Of a stretch of 64,000 nt of DNA, positions 34,154 to 43,150 are shown piece by piece; positions within the stretch are counted from its first letter, which is position 1, and each line of letters opens with the position of its first letter. This DNA is from Phyllobacterium zundukense (GTDB lineage Bacteria; Pseudomonadota; Alphaproteobacteria; Rhizobiales; Rhizobiaceae), in the NCBI RefSeq assembly GCF_002764115.1, contig NZ_CP017940.1, forward strand, positions 2,516,501 through 2,580,500. The letters are read 5' to 3'. The notes below the pieces were generated by a model. That model saw only the letters and a list, made by a program, of their open reading frames with translations, did no database searches and was not told where the DNA came from. The translations under genes were made by a program, and so were the position numbers.

Positions 34154-36637
34154 TTACTGGAGCTTCATTACCCCGGTCTTGGTAAAACTCTGCTGCTTGA
34201 CCAGATCCTCCGCCTTCTTGAATGCGGCGGCCATATCGAGCGGGTCCCAGCCAAGCGGGTCCGTGGCAATCTCGTTGGGCCGGTCACTTGCCGCAGGAAT
34301 GCGAATTCCAGTGCTTTGCTTCCAATCAATATGGCGGAAGGTGGCGGTATCGAGCAGAATTTCCATCGCCTGCTGGCCGCTCAACGAGGGATATTTGTTC
34401 CTTATCCAGTAAGAGGACTGCTCATGTGACAGCGACGTCTGGAAACCCGGCAGTTTGTCGTAGGATACGAAATTATTGTCCTCATCAAACGAAAGCCCAT
34501 TCCACAGCACCAGACCATGCCCCGGAACGCCGAGCCGTATTCCGGCATTCATCAACTCGAATCCGTAGGTGTGATTGAGAGCTGAATCGTTCCAGACGGC
34601 GATCTCGCGGCCAATGGGAATTCCCGTATTGCGACCTGCTGACTCGTAATAAGTATCATATTGGCTTGCCAGGGTCATTTCCCCTTTATTCGGCTGCCAG
34701 TAGTCTATAAAGGGGACAAAGTAGGTCCATTCATAATCGACCCATTTTTTGCCTGCCAACTGATCTCTGCTTTCCCTGGTCCAGTTAAATACGGTAATGT
34801 CCGAGTTCACTGTGGTCAGGTCAGCCGCTCCTGACCAAATGCCGAACAAATTGGGGCCAACTTTCGGCCTCAGACTTGCTGCCATGTCATTCACGAACTT
34901 GGTAACGTCCGGTTTTGAAGTGTCAAACACTTCATCGGCGCCAAAATGATACTTTCCACTGCGGAACCATGTTGCAAACTCTGGAACCAGCCGCTTGATA
35001 TAGTCTATTACTTCAGGTTTTTTGACATCAAGGCTCAAGTGATGGTCTTTGCTGACAAATGTCGGATTAACGGATATGAATGCTTGCGCATGCCCCGGCA
35101 GATCAATCTCAGGCAATACTTCGATGCCATAGGCCAACGCCGCATCTTCCAAACGAGTGATATCGGCCTTGGTGTAATATTTTCCGTCCGACGGCCTCAG
35201 CTTCTTGTACTCTTCGCTCAGACTTTCATCATAGAGCCTGAAAAATCCGGTATAATTGCCAAACCGGTCACCTACATTGTCACTCACATGCAAATGCAGG
35301 ATATTGAGCTTGTGCAAGCTCATCTTGTCCATGAGACCAATAAGATCGTCTACCGAGACGAACTTGCGTCCGACATCGATCATCACGCCGCGATACTCGC
35401 TCTGCGGATAATCAACGCCTTTGCCGCCTAGAAGCCAGCGATGCTCGCCTGGTGTTCGTCGATCGCTCGCCAAGAGCTGATAGAGCGTCTGTAGTGCGTG
35501 AATAGCGCCGAAGTTTTGATTGTAGGTCAGCGTGACATTATTTGCGTCGGCAGTATAGGTATAGCCCTCCTTCAGTACATCCTTTATCGATACAGAATCA
35601 ACGACCCATGGAGCTGTTCTTCCGCGCCAGACATCCTCGACTTCCTTGTCCCAGGTGACTTTTGCTGTCTCGGCCGTATCGAGCAGCAACTGGTCGGGCT
35701 TGCCGCTCAAGATGATATCGCCGGGGACGGCTTTGACCCCGTTGACGACCTCCAGTTTGAGCCCGGTGGCAAAACGCAGCTTCTGCGCCCAGCCCATCGG
35801 CGCATTCAATGCTGTCTTGAAACCCTCATCGTCGCTGTCGATGACGATGCGGCTCGTCTCCCTCAGCTGGAAGCTTTCCGGGGCCGCTGTGAACGACTGA
35901 AATGTCGGACGCAATGTGCGCACGTCGACTGTTGGAGCAGGACCCGGCAAAAGGGGTGCCGCCAAGGCGGCGACAAACGTTTCCAGCTCCGCGAGCCGGT
36001 CGCCGATGTTCTTGATCTCTGCCGGGTCGAGCGTTGTCTTGCCGTCGAGGTCCTTGCGCAGAGCAGCAAGGGTTTCCTTCAGCGTGGTTGGTGTGTCTGT
36101 ATCGATGCCTGCGAGCAGTTTGGTGAGCCGTTCTACTTCCGTCTTGACGGTTTCGAACGATGTTGCATCGACGAGCTTTTTCTCAAGGTCATCGATGGCA
36201 GTATCAAGGTCGGTGACCGCTTGCGACGTTGGGCCCTTGTCGATCTGATCCTGCAGCTTTTTGAGAGATTCCTTCAGCGCCTCCGGATCGAATTTCGCGC
36301 TATCGTTGAATTGTTTCGTCAGGTCGGCAAGGCCATCCTCGACCTTTTTCAGGGTCTCCGGATCGAATTTCGGACTTTCATCATAGGCTTTCTGCAGCGC
36401 ATCAAACCTTGCTTGCAGCGAGGCGAGCGCCTCCTGCGACTGCGTGAGCACCACGATCTTCCTGTTTTGCTCGTCGATCGTTGCCTGGCTTTGTTTCTGC
36501 GCTGCATCGAGTGCGCCGATGCGGTTGTTCAGCTCCGTGAATGTCGATGATGTCTGCTCGCTGGTCTTGTCATCGGAACCGTTGCAGCCGGCAAGGAGGA
36601 TTGACAAGGCGACTGTCGCCAAAAGTGCTTTCTTCAC
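34154..36637 (-). CDS. GH20 beta-N-acetylhexosaminidase lipoprotein with coiled-coil N-terminus
   Basis: This 827-residue protein starts at GTG (AAGGG upstream) with a lipoprotein signal (ILLAGC, Cys 18). Residues ~30-220 are helical and repetitive, with SPKFDPETLKK and SAKFDPEALKE units. A GH20b-like domain follows, then the catalytic barrel with HFGADE near residue 566 (Asp-Glu pair) and ILHLHVSDN. It should release terminal GlcNAc or GalNAc from glycans outside the cytoplasm. The coiled-coil stalk before a GH20 domain is unusual to me. Confidence 0.88.
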   Translation of the reverse strand: MKKALLATVALSILLAGCNGSDDKTSEQTSSTFTELNNRIGALDAAQKQSQATIDEQNRKIVVLTQSQEALASLQARFDALQKAYDESPKFDPETLKKVEDGLADLTKQFNDSAKFDPEALKESLKKLQDQIDKGPTSQAVTDLDTAIDDLEKKLVDATSFETVKTEVERLTKLLAGIDTDTPTTLKETLAALRKDLDGKTTLDPAEIKNIGDRLAELETFVAALAAPLLPGPAPTVDVRTLRPTFQSFTAAPESFQLRETSRIVIDSDDEGFKTALNAPMGWAQKLRFATGLKLEVVNGVKAVPGDIILSGKPDQLLLDTAETAKVTWDKEVEDVWRGRTAPWVVDSVSIKDVLKEGYTYTADANNVTLTYNQNFGAIHALQTLYQLLASDRRTPGEHRWLLGGKGVDYPQSEYRGVMIDVGRKFVSVDDLIGLMDKMSLHKLNILHLHVSDNVGDRFGNYTGFFRLYDESLSEEYKKLRPSDGKYYTKADITRLEDAALAYGIEVLPEIDLPGHAQAFISVNPTFVSKDHHLSLDVKKPEVIDYIKRLVPEFATWFRSGKYHFGADEVFDTSKPDVTKFVNDMAASLRPKVGPNLFGIWSGAADLTTVNSDITVFNWTRESRDQLAGKKWVDYEWTYFVPFIDYWQPNKGEMTLASQYDTYYESAGRNTGIPIGREIAVWNDSALNHTYGFELMNAGIRLGVPGHGLVLWNGLSFDEDNNFVSYDKLPGFQTSLSHEQSSYWIRNKYPSLSGQQAMEILLDTATFRHIDWKQSTGIRIPAASDRPNEIATDPLGWDPLDMAAAFKKAEDLVKQQSFTKTGVMKLQ

Positions 36638-37047
36638 AATGAATCCCTTTTTATTGTTTCGTTCTCAAATCGAATTTGTTCAAAATTGTCGGACGGCCGC
36701 AGCGCTGGTCGTCGGCGGCGGAGTGGTATTAAATTGGACTTTGAAAACAACCGGATGCAATTCGACGAAAGTCGCGACTGGCCGGTGCTATGTGAAGAAT
36801 TTATAAAAATGATTGGCAAAGATGCATTCTAACAACAGACCAATCAGGGCCAGATTGATACCAATTTATTGGGAGGCAGCTGGTCCGCCAGGCAGGTCAA
36901 TTAGAGATGGCTGGTGGAACGCTGCACCGGTCTTCAATTTGCGTGCACATGTCGGCCCTTGAGCACCGCCTCGTAACGGTTACGTACTTGTGGAGCACAG
37001 GGGCGTGCGCTTTCCTCGCTGCAACCGTTTTACGGAGGGAGGCCGTT
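36638..37047. other. Divergent intergenic region with a small palindrome
   Basis: This 410-bp region separates the GH20 and HAD genes. The left 200 bp are AT-rich. CGTAACGGTTACG at 36972-36984 is a perfect odd palindrome and may be an operator. No convincing gene is present. Confidence 0.45.
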
Positions 37048-38052
37048 ATGCGTCTGGCAGCAATTCTGCGTCACTGCACGCTGGCAATCAGCATCGTCCT
37101 TGCCGCCAGCGTTTCGGCGCTGGCGCAGTCCGATCCGCTTTCGTCATGGAACGATAGTGCGAATAAAACCGCCATCACCGATTTCGTCAAACGCGTGACG
37201 GCGGATGGCTCGGCCGATTTCATCGCGCCCGCCGATCGAATCGCGGTCTTCGACAATGACGGCACGCTGTGGGCGGAAAAGCCGGTACCGTTCCAGCTCT
37301 TCTTTGCGCTCGATGAGATCAAGCGGCTGGCGCCGCAATATCCGGAATGGCAGACGACCGAGCCCTACAAGTCGGTGCTCGCGGGCGACCAGAAGGGCGT
37401 CGAGGCGAGCGGCATGAAGGGCATCGGCGAGATCATGGCCGCCACCCACACCGGCATGACCACCGAAGCGTTCTCAGCACGTGTCGCCGACTGGTTTGCG
37501 ACAGCCAAGCATCCAATCAGGCAAAAGCCCTATTCCGAGCTCGTCTACCAGCCGCAACTCGAGCTGTTGAGCTATCTGCGCGCCAACGGCTTCAGGACCT
37601 TCATCGTCTCGGGGGGCGGTGTGGAGTTCATGCGCGTCTTCGCCGAGAAAATCTATGGCATCCCGCCGGAGCAGGTCATCGGTTCGTCCGGTGTTGTCAA
37701 ATACGAGGTCGGCAGCGACGGCAAGCCGTTCCTGTTCAAGGAACCGAAAGTCGAGTTCATCGATGACGGTGCGGGCAAGCCCGTCGGTATCAACCGTTTC
37801 ATCGGGCGCCGCCCGGTGATCGCCGTCGGCAACTCCGATGGCGACCGTCAGATGCTTGAATATACGGCGGCCGGGGATGGGCCTCGCCTCGCGGTCTATA
37901 TTCATCATGACGACGCGGAGCGTGAATACGCCTACGACCGCGGCGACAAGCTCGCCGCGCTGGACAAGGGACTTGATGAGGCCGTGGCCAAGGGCTGGAT
38001 CCTCGTCAGCATGAAGGACGACTGGAAGCAGATCTTTCCGGGCGCCAACTGA
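37048..38052 (+). CDS. Exported HAD superfamily phosphatase
   Basis: This 334-residue protein has a signal peptide (AISIVLAASVSALA) and a HAD core: IAVFDNDGTLWAE (nucleophile Asp), FRTFIVSGGGVEFM, and AVGNSDGDRQML. It therefore acts in the periplasm on an unknown phosphorylated substrate, resembling SerB-like or acid phosphatases. A GGAGGGAGG site precedes the ATG at 37048. Exported HAD enzymes of this kind are often annotated only as 'haloacid dehalogenase-like'. Confidence 0.88.
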   Translation: MRLAAILRHCTLAISIVLAASVSALAQSDPLSSWNDSANKTAITDFVKRVTADGSADFIAPADRIAVFDNDGTLWAEKPVPFQLFFALDEIKRLAPQYPEWQTTEPYKSVLAGDQKGVEASGMKGIGEIMAATHTGMTTEAFSARVADWFATAKHPIRQKPYSELVYQPQLELLSYLRANGFRTFIVSGGGVEFMRVFAEKIYGIPPEQVIGSSGVVKYEVGSDGKPFLFKEPKVEFIDDGAGKPVGINRFIGRRPVIAVGNSDGDRQMLEYTAAGDGPRLAVYIHHDDAEREYAYDRGDKLAALDKGLDEAVAKGWILVSMKDDWKQIFPGAN

Positions 38053-38091
38053 GGCGACCGCGACAGGCCGGCATTCAACGCTGGCAGCGGG

Positions 38092-39618
38092 TCACCGCCG
38101 CGTCAAACTACCCAGAATCCCGCGCACCAGCGCGCGGCCAAGGGAACTGCCGACGGACCGGACCACGGATTTCATCGCTGCTTCCGCCACGGTCTGGCGG
38201 CCTCGCGGTTGGCCGCCACGCGGCCCCGGCTTGCTGCCGCCGAGAATATCCGGGAGGCTCCAGCCGCTGGTGCTGTCCGCCTCCTGAGGCTGCGTGGCGT
38301 CGGTTTCGACTTTCGCCTGCTCGGCCTTCTTCTGGAGCAGTTCATAGGCGGACTCACGGTCGACCATCTCGTCATACTGCCCGGCAACGGGGCTCGCATT
38401 GATCAGCGTCTGGCGTTCGTCGCTGGTGAGCGGGCCGATGCGTCCTGCTGGCGGGCGCATCAATGTTCGCTGCACTATGGACGGCACGCCCTTGTCGGCA
38501 AGGGTCGAGACCAGCGCCTCGCCGGTGGCAAGGTTGGTGATCGCCTCGAAGGTGTTGAAATCCGGATTGGCGCGGAACGTATCGGCAGCCGTCTTCACCG
38601 CATTCTGCTCGCGCGGCGTATAGGCGCGCAGCGCATGCTGCACGCGGTTGCCGAGCTGTGCCAGAACCGTTTCCGGTACATCCAGCGGGTTTTGCGAGAT
38701 GAAGAAGACACCAACGCCCTTGGAACGGATCAGTCGCACCACCTGCTCGACGCGGGTGAGCAGCGCCTTCGGCGCTTCGTTGAACAGCAGATGCGCCTCG
38801 TCGAAGAAGAAGACCAGGCGCGGCTTTTCCGGATCGCCGATTTCCGGCAGTTCCTCGAAGAGTTCCGACAAGAGCCACAGCAGGAACGTCGAATAGAGGC
38901 GCGGGTTCATCATCAGCTTGTCGGCGGCAAGGATGCTGACCAGACCGCGGCCATTCGTATCCGTGCGCATGATATCGGCGATCTTCAATGCCGGTTCGCC
39001 AAAGAACTTCGTGCCGCCCTGCTGTTCGAGCACCAGCAGCGAGCGCTGGATCGCGCCGACCGAAGGTTTGGTGACATTGCCATAGCGGGCGGAAATTTCC
39101 TCGGCACGTTCCGCGATGTTGACGAGCAGCGATTGCAGGTCCTTCATGTCGAGGAGCAAGAGCCCCTCCTCGTCGGCGATCTTGAAGGCGATGTTGAGGA
39201 CGCCTTCCTGCGCTTCGGTCAGGTTCATCAGCCGCGACAGCAGCAGCGGACCCATCTCGGAAATGGTCGCGCGGATCGGATGACCCTGCTCACCGAAAAT
39301 GTCCCAGAAGATCACCGGCGATGCGCCGAGCTTATAGGGGTCGAGCCTCACATCGGCAGCGCGCTTGACGAGGAAATCCTTCTCCTCGCCCTTGGCGCCG
39401 ATACCGGAGAGGTCGCCCTTGATGTCGGCGCAGAACACGGGAACGCCGGCTTCCGAAAACCCTTCGGCCAGAACCTGCAGCGAGACCGTCTTACCCGTAC
39501 CGGTTGCACCGGTGATCAGGCCGTGCCGGTTGCCGAATTTCAGGAGGAGCGATTCAGCCTGCTGGTAGCTGTCGTCGGGCTTGCGGCTTGCACCAAGGAA
39601 AATACTCATCGCGGCCAT
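38092..39618 (-). CDS. HerA-like ATPase, DUF853 family
   Basis: This 508-residue cytoplasmic ATPase has Walker A GLITGATGTGKTVSL, Walker B LVFFFDEAHLLF and an arginine-finger region. The C-terminal tail is low in complexity and rich in Gly and Arg (SKPGPRGGQPRGRQ). DUF853/helicase HerA-like proteins are widespread in proteobacteria; the specific role is not established, although relatives pump or translocate DNA. It is a monocistronic-looking gene. Confidence 0.92.
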   Translation of the reverse strand: MAAMSIFLGASRKPDDSYQQAESLLLKFGNRHGLITGATGTGKTVSLQVLAEGFSEAGVPVFCADIKGDLSGIGAKGEEKDFLVKRAADVRLDPYKLGASPVIFWDIFGEQGHPIRATISEMGPLLLSRLMNLTEAQEGVLNIAFKIADEEGLLLLDMKDLQSLLVNIAERAEEISARYGNVTKPSVGAIQRSLLVLEQQGGTKFFGEPALKIADIMRTDTNGRGLVSILAADKLMMNPRLYSTFLLWLLSELFEELPEIGDPEKPRLVFFFDEAHLLFNEAPKALLTRVEQVVRLIRSKGVGVFFISQNPLDVPETVLAQLGNRVQHALRAYTPREQNAVKTAADTFRANPDFNTFEAITNLATGEALVSTLADKGVPSIVQRTLMRPPAGRIGPLTSDERQTLINASPVAGQYDEMVDRESAYELLQKKAEQAKVETDATQPQEADSTSGWSLPDILGGSKPGPRGGQPRGRQTVAEAAMKSVVRSVGSSLGRALVRGILGSLTRR

Positions 39619-39945
39619 GTCGTCCTACCCTCGTCGGTGTCACTCTATCCACGGTATAAACAGCCAATCCGGAACCGACAATGGCCTAGCTTTTATCGCA
39701 TCCGGAAAATTGGCAACGAAAGCAGCTTTCTCAAACACAACTCGAACAGAACCGTGGGGTTTTCAGACGGGTTGGGGCGATTCCGGCACAAGAAAGTGCG
39801 AATCCGGTACGAAATTTTCATCGTCCAATTGCATTTTGATTGTACGCGATTGAGAGGCTGGTCCAGATTGACGCAGACCCTTGTGCGGGAAAGAATTCCC
39901 GCATATTACGTAAACGTAATTCATGATAGACGGGAGATTAGGCTC
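39619..39945. other. Divergent intergenic region with operator-like palindrome
   Basis: The region upstream of the ATPase gene and the DUF2780-like gene contains ATTACGT-aa-ACGTAAT at 39905-39920, a perfect inverted repeat with 7-bp arms placed about 25 bp before the downstream start. No gene is seen in it. Confidence 0.45.
39905..39920. promoter_or_regulatory. Operator-like inverted repeat
   Basis: ATTACGT and ACGTAAT flank an AA spacer. Its location directly upstream of the start at 39946 suggests repression of that gene, but no regulator is identified. Confidence 0.4.
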
Positions 39946-40311
39946 ATGGACGAACTTATCGCGCGCATTTCCGCTAATGTCGGCACCGATCCGGCAACTG
40001 CCGCCAAGGCCGTTGGCCTGATTCTGGCTTTCCTGCAGAAGGAAGCACCGGCAGACAAGGTTGAACAGCTCATCGCCGCCTTCCCCGGTGCGGAAGCTGC
40101 CATCGCCGAGGCAAAAGGTAGTGGAGGCCTTCTCTCCGGCCTGATGCCAGGCGTCATGGGCCTCGGCTCCAAGCTGATGGGCATTGGCCTCGGCATGGGC
40201 GAGATCACCGGGATTTCCAAGGAAACCATTGCTTTTGCTCGTGAAAAGGCCGGCGCCGGCCCGGTCGACGAGGTGGTGAATTCCATTCCCGGCCTTAGCC
40301 AGTTCGTCTGA
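39946..40311 (+). CDS. DUF2780/DUF2267-like small helical protein
   Basis: This 121-residue protein has helices separated by a glycine-rich middle (GSGGLLSGLMPGVMGLGSKLMG) and ends VVNSIPGLSQFV. The layout resembles DUF2780 and DUF2267 proteins; which of the two is uncertain. No signal peptide is visible. GGGAG precedes the start. A strong terminator follows. Confidence 0.75.
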   Translation: MDELIARISANVGTDPATAAKAVGLILAFLQKEAPADKVEQLIAAFPGAEAAIAEAKGSGGLLSGLMPGVMGLGSKLMGIGLGMGEITGISKETIAFAREKAGAGPVDEVVNSIPGLSQFV

Positions 40312-40333
40312 TCGAACCACATCGCCACGATTG

Positions 40334-40361
40334 AAAACGCGCGCCTCACGGCGCGCGTTTT
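40334..40361 (+). terminator. Rho-independent terminator
   Basis: AAAACGCGCGCC-tcac-GGCGCGCGTTTT is a perfect 12-bp stem followed by GCTTT, 22 bp downstream of the DUF2780-like gene. Confidence 0.88.
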
Positions 40362-40434
40362 GCTTTGTGCGGCTTTACCAGGATATGCTATCCAGACGAT
40401 TATATTTACGAGATTTGAGCACGAGAGACATTAC

Positions 40435-40701
40435 ATGAGCAAGGCGAGATCTACCCGATCGCCCCACGTCGAACCCTTGAAACGTGGCGGCGGAGATGGC
40501 ACATTCAACGACATGGAAGCACAAGTCGCAAAACTCTCGGCCGATATGGAAAATATCAAGATTGCTGTCACCGACATCAAGATTGATATCCGGGAGTTGC
40601 GCCGCGATGCCAAGATGGATTTCCGCCTTTTGTTTGGTGCATTGATCGTCGTAGCCCTCGGCCTGGCAGGATTGATGGCCAAGGGATTTCATTGGCTCTA
40701 A
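40435..40701 (+). CDS. Small tail-anchored coiled-coil membrane protein
   Basis: This 88-residue protein has a predicted coiled coil (MEAQVAKLSADMENIKIAVTD) followed by one C-terminal membrane segment (LLFGALIVVALGLAGLMAKG). The layout is like XhlA/DUF1640-type proteins sometimes linked to phage holins, but also common in chromosomes. Function is unknown. Confidence 0.75.
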   Translation: MSKARSTRSPHVEPLKRGGGDGTFNDMEAQVAKLSADMENIKIAVTDIKIDIRELRRDAKMDFRLLFGALIVVALGLAGLMAKGFHWL

Positions 40702-40727
40702 ATCGACAAAACTTGCTCTAGGCCAGC

Positions 40728-41492
40728 TCAGGTCCGGTTGATCGAGACGCCGCCATCGACCAGCATTGCCGATCCGGTCGTGAAGCTTGCGGCATCGGAA
40801 GCAAGATAGAGCACGGAACGCGCAATCTCCTCAGGCATCGCCCTCCGCTTAAGTGCATGCAATCCCTCAACAAAGGCGAGCTTTTCAGGGGTATCGACCC
40901 AGGCCTCTGCCATGCTCGTGGCCGTGCCGCCCGGCAGGATCGCATTGACCCTGATACCTTGCGGGCCAAGCTCTGCGGCAAGTGTCTTCATCAGGCCGAT
41001 CACCCCTGCCTTGCTCGCGGCGTAGGCTGCGGTGCCCGGCATTCCCACCGTATGGCCAACAAAGGTCGAGGTGAAGATCAGCGACCCGCCCCCTCGTCTC
41101 AGCAGCGCCGGGATCTGGTGTTTCGCGCCCAGGAAGGCGCCCGTCAGATTGATGTCCAGAGCCTCGCGCCAGCCTTCAAGTGATATCCCGGCGGTCGGGC
41201 CCATCTCGCCATTGGCGCCCGCATTGTTGAAGGCGATATCCAGCCCGCCGAACCGGCTCTCGGCCAGTTCCACCAGGGATTTGGCATAGGCCTCATCCCT
41301 GACGTCGCCAGCCAGTGCCGCTGCTTTTCCACCATCCGCCTCGATCAGCGCCACGAGCTTTTCAAGCTCGCTTTGACGCCGTGCGCCGACAATCACATTT
41401 GCGCCTTCGCTGGCGAAGAGCCGTGCGGTTTCGTAACCGATGCCGGAACTCGCGCCGGTGACGATCGCGGTCTTTCCCTTGAGAATGTCCAT
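40728..41492 (-). CDS. SDR family oxidoreductase
   Basis: This 254-residue short-chain dehydrogenase/reductase has the NAD(P)-binding motif TGASSGIGYE, NNAG (FNNAGANGEMG), and the catalytic YAASK. The Arg in VGARRQSE suggests NADP(H) preference. The C-terminus GSAMLVDGGVSI is typical. Substrate is unknown. It is divergent from the mutase operon. Confidence 0.92.
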   Translation of the reverse strand: MDILKGKTAIVTGASSGIGYETARLFASEGANVIVGARRQSELEKLVALIEADGGKAAALAGDVRDEAYAKSLVELAESRFGGLDIAFNNAGANGEMGPTAGISLEGWREALDINLTGAFLGAKHQIPALLRRGGGSLIFTSTFVGHTVGMPGTAAYAASKAGVIGLMKTLAAELGPQGIRVNAILPGGTATSMAEAWVDTPEKLAFVEGLHALKRRAMPEEIARSVLYLASDAASFTTGSAMLVDGGVSINRT

Positions 41493-41706
41493 TTTTCTTG
41501 CCTTTCAGATTTCCCGTTGGACAACAGACATTTCACACCTGATCGGGCCCGGCCACCCGAAACGTGCACCCTGGAATGAGCCGCGAGGAACATCGGAGAA
41601 ACATAGGTGTTATGAGGATGTTGCGTCAGCGGCACTTTGCTTTGTTGCGAAGCAGCATTGTTCCCCCTAAAGTCGGACGCAAAAATACGGGCGACCGGGA
41701 GAAAGC

Positions 41707-43149
41707 ATGGACGCGTCACTGCTCAAGGAAACTGAATTTGCGACGATTGACCGGGAGACCTGGGTCAAACTCGCGCAAAAAGCCCTTAAAGGCGCGGATT
41801 TCGACGAAACGCTGATCTCAAGGACCGATGACAATATCGCGATCGAGCCGCTTTATCAGCGCCGCCGCAAGGCCAAGCTGACTCCCCGCAAGAATCCAGC
41901 CGAAGCCTGGCATATGGTTCAGCGAATCGATGATCCGGATCCGGTTCGCGCCAACAGGCAGTTGCTGGAAGATCTGGAAAATGGCGCGACCGGCATCGCG
42001 CTGGTGTTCGAAGGTGCGCCAAATGCCTTCGGCTATGGCCTGCCCTCGACGCGCGAGGCCGTCGACAAGGTACTCCAAGGCGTGCATCTCGACATGATTC
42101 ACCTGCGCATGGACGTGCATCCGAAGAGCCGCGCCTGCGCCGACTGGTTCGTGGATTACATGCGGCCGCGCGACGTCAATCCGAAGACGCTGAGCTTTTC
42201 GCTCGGCATCGATCCGGCGGCGACATTGGCCGGAACCGGCCGACTGCGCATGACCCTTGCGGCGCTTAAAGCCTCGCTGCCGCAATCGCTATCCGGCTTT
42301 TTCTCACCGGATCTGCCAGGTATCGTGCTCGAGGCGGATGGCCGCGTCTATCACAATGCCGGCGCGACAGAAGCGCAGGAACTCGGCGCCATGCTGTCCA
42401 TCGCCACCGGCCATTTCCGGCTGTTCGAGGAGGCGCGCCAGCCCATCGTCTACGCCGCCCCGCACCTCGGTTTTGCACTTTCCGTCGATCAGGACCAGTT
42501 TGTTTCCATCGCCAAGATCAGGGCAATGCGGCGCCTGTGGGCGCGGTTGCAGGAGTCCTGCGGCAGCATGCGCCCAGCGCCGGCGACCATCCACACCGAA
42601 ACGTCGTACCGGATGATGACGAAGCTGGATCCGGAGACGAATATATTGCGCACGACAATTGCGGCTTTCGCGGCAGCCATTGGCGGCGCAGATTCGATCG
42701 CGATCCTGCCGCATACGATTGCCCATGGCCTGCCCGACGCCTTTGCGCGGCGCCTTGCCCGCAACACCCAGCTGGTCCTTGCCGATGAAAGCAACGTTGC
42801 CTTCGTGGCCGACCCTGCCTGTGGCTCCGGCGCCGTCGAAAGCCTGACGGAAGGGCTTTGTGAGACAGCATGGAAGGAATTCCAGGCACTTGAGCGCGAT
42901 GGCGGCATTTTGCAGAGCCTCGTCGATGGCAAGTTCCAGGCGCGGATTGTCGAAGCGCGCAATGCCCGCTCAAAGGAGTATCGTTCGGGCAAACGGGCCA
43001 TTATCGGCACCACACTTTTTCCCGCCAAACAGGAGCGGCCGGTCACTGTGCTCGACGCCCCCCACATGCCCTTGCCGACCGACGGGGTGGTTCATTGCGA
43101 ACCGCTGACGTTCCCGCGCATCGACGAAACATTGCAGGCCTCTGAATAA
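41707..43149 (+). CDS. mutA: Methylmalonyl-CoA mutase small (beta) subunit
   Basis: This 480-residue protein is related to the mutase barrel domain but lacks the C-terminal cobalamin-binding domain, as is normal for the structural small subunit of the heterodimer. Typical segments are [19 protein letters not shown] near the start, [14 protein letters not shown] and [18 protein letters not shown]. It lies 1 bp before the large-subunit gene. The pair isomerises (R)-methylmalonyl-CoA to succinyl-CoA. Confidence 0.9.
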   Translation: MDASLLKETEFATIDRETWVKLAQKALKGADFDETLISRTDDNIAIEPLYQRRRKAKLTPRKNPAEAWHMVQRIDDPDPVRANRQLLEDLENGATGIALVFEGAPNAFGYGLPSTREAVDKVLQGVHLDMIHLRMDVHPKSRACADWFVDYMRPRDVNPKTLSFSLGIDPAATLAGTGRLRMTLAALKASLPQSLSGFFSPDLPGIVLEADGRVYHNAGATEAQELGAMLSIATGHFRLFEEARQPIVYAAPHLGFALSVDQDQFVSIAKIRAMRRLWARLQESCGSMRPAPATIHTETSYRMMTKLDPETNILRTTIAAFAAAIGGADSIAILPHTIAHGLPDAFARRLARNTQLVLADESNVAFVADPACGSGAVESLTEGLCETAWKEFQALERDGGILQSLVDGKFQARIVEARNARSKEYRSGKRAIIGTTLFPAKQERPVTVLDAPHMPLPTDGVVHCEPLTFPRIDETLQASE

Positions 43150-43150
43150 A

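Noticed and set aside
38209..40311. Plus-strand open frame of 700 codons opposite the HerA-like ATPase, running into the DUF2780-like gene
   Set aside because: Only its last part (39946-40311) is the real small gene; the rest is antisense.
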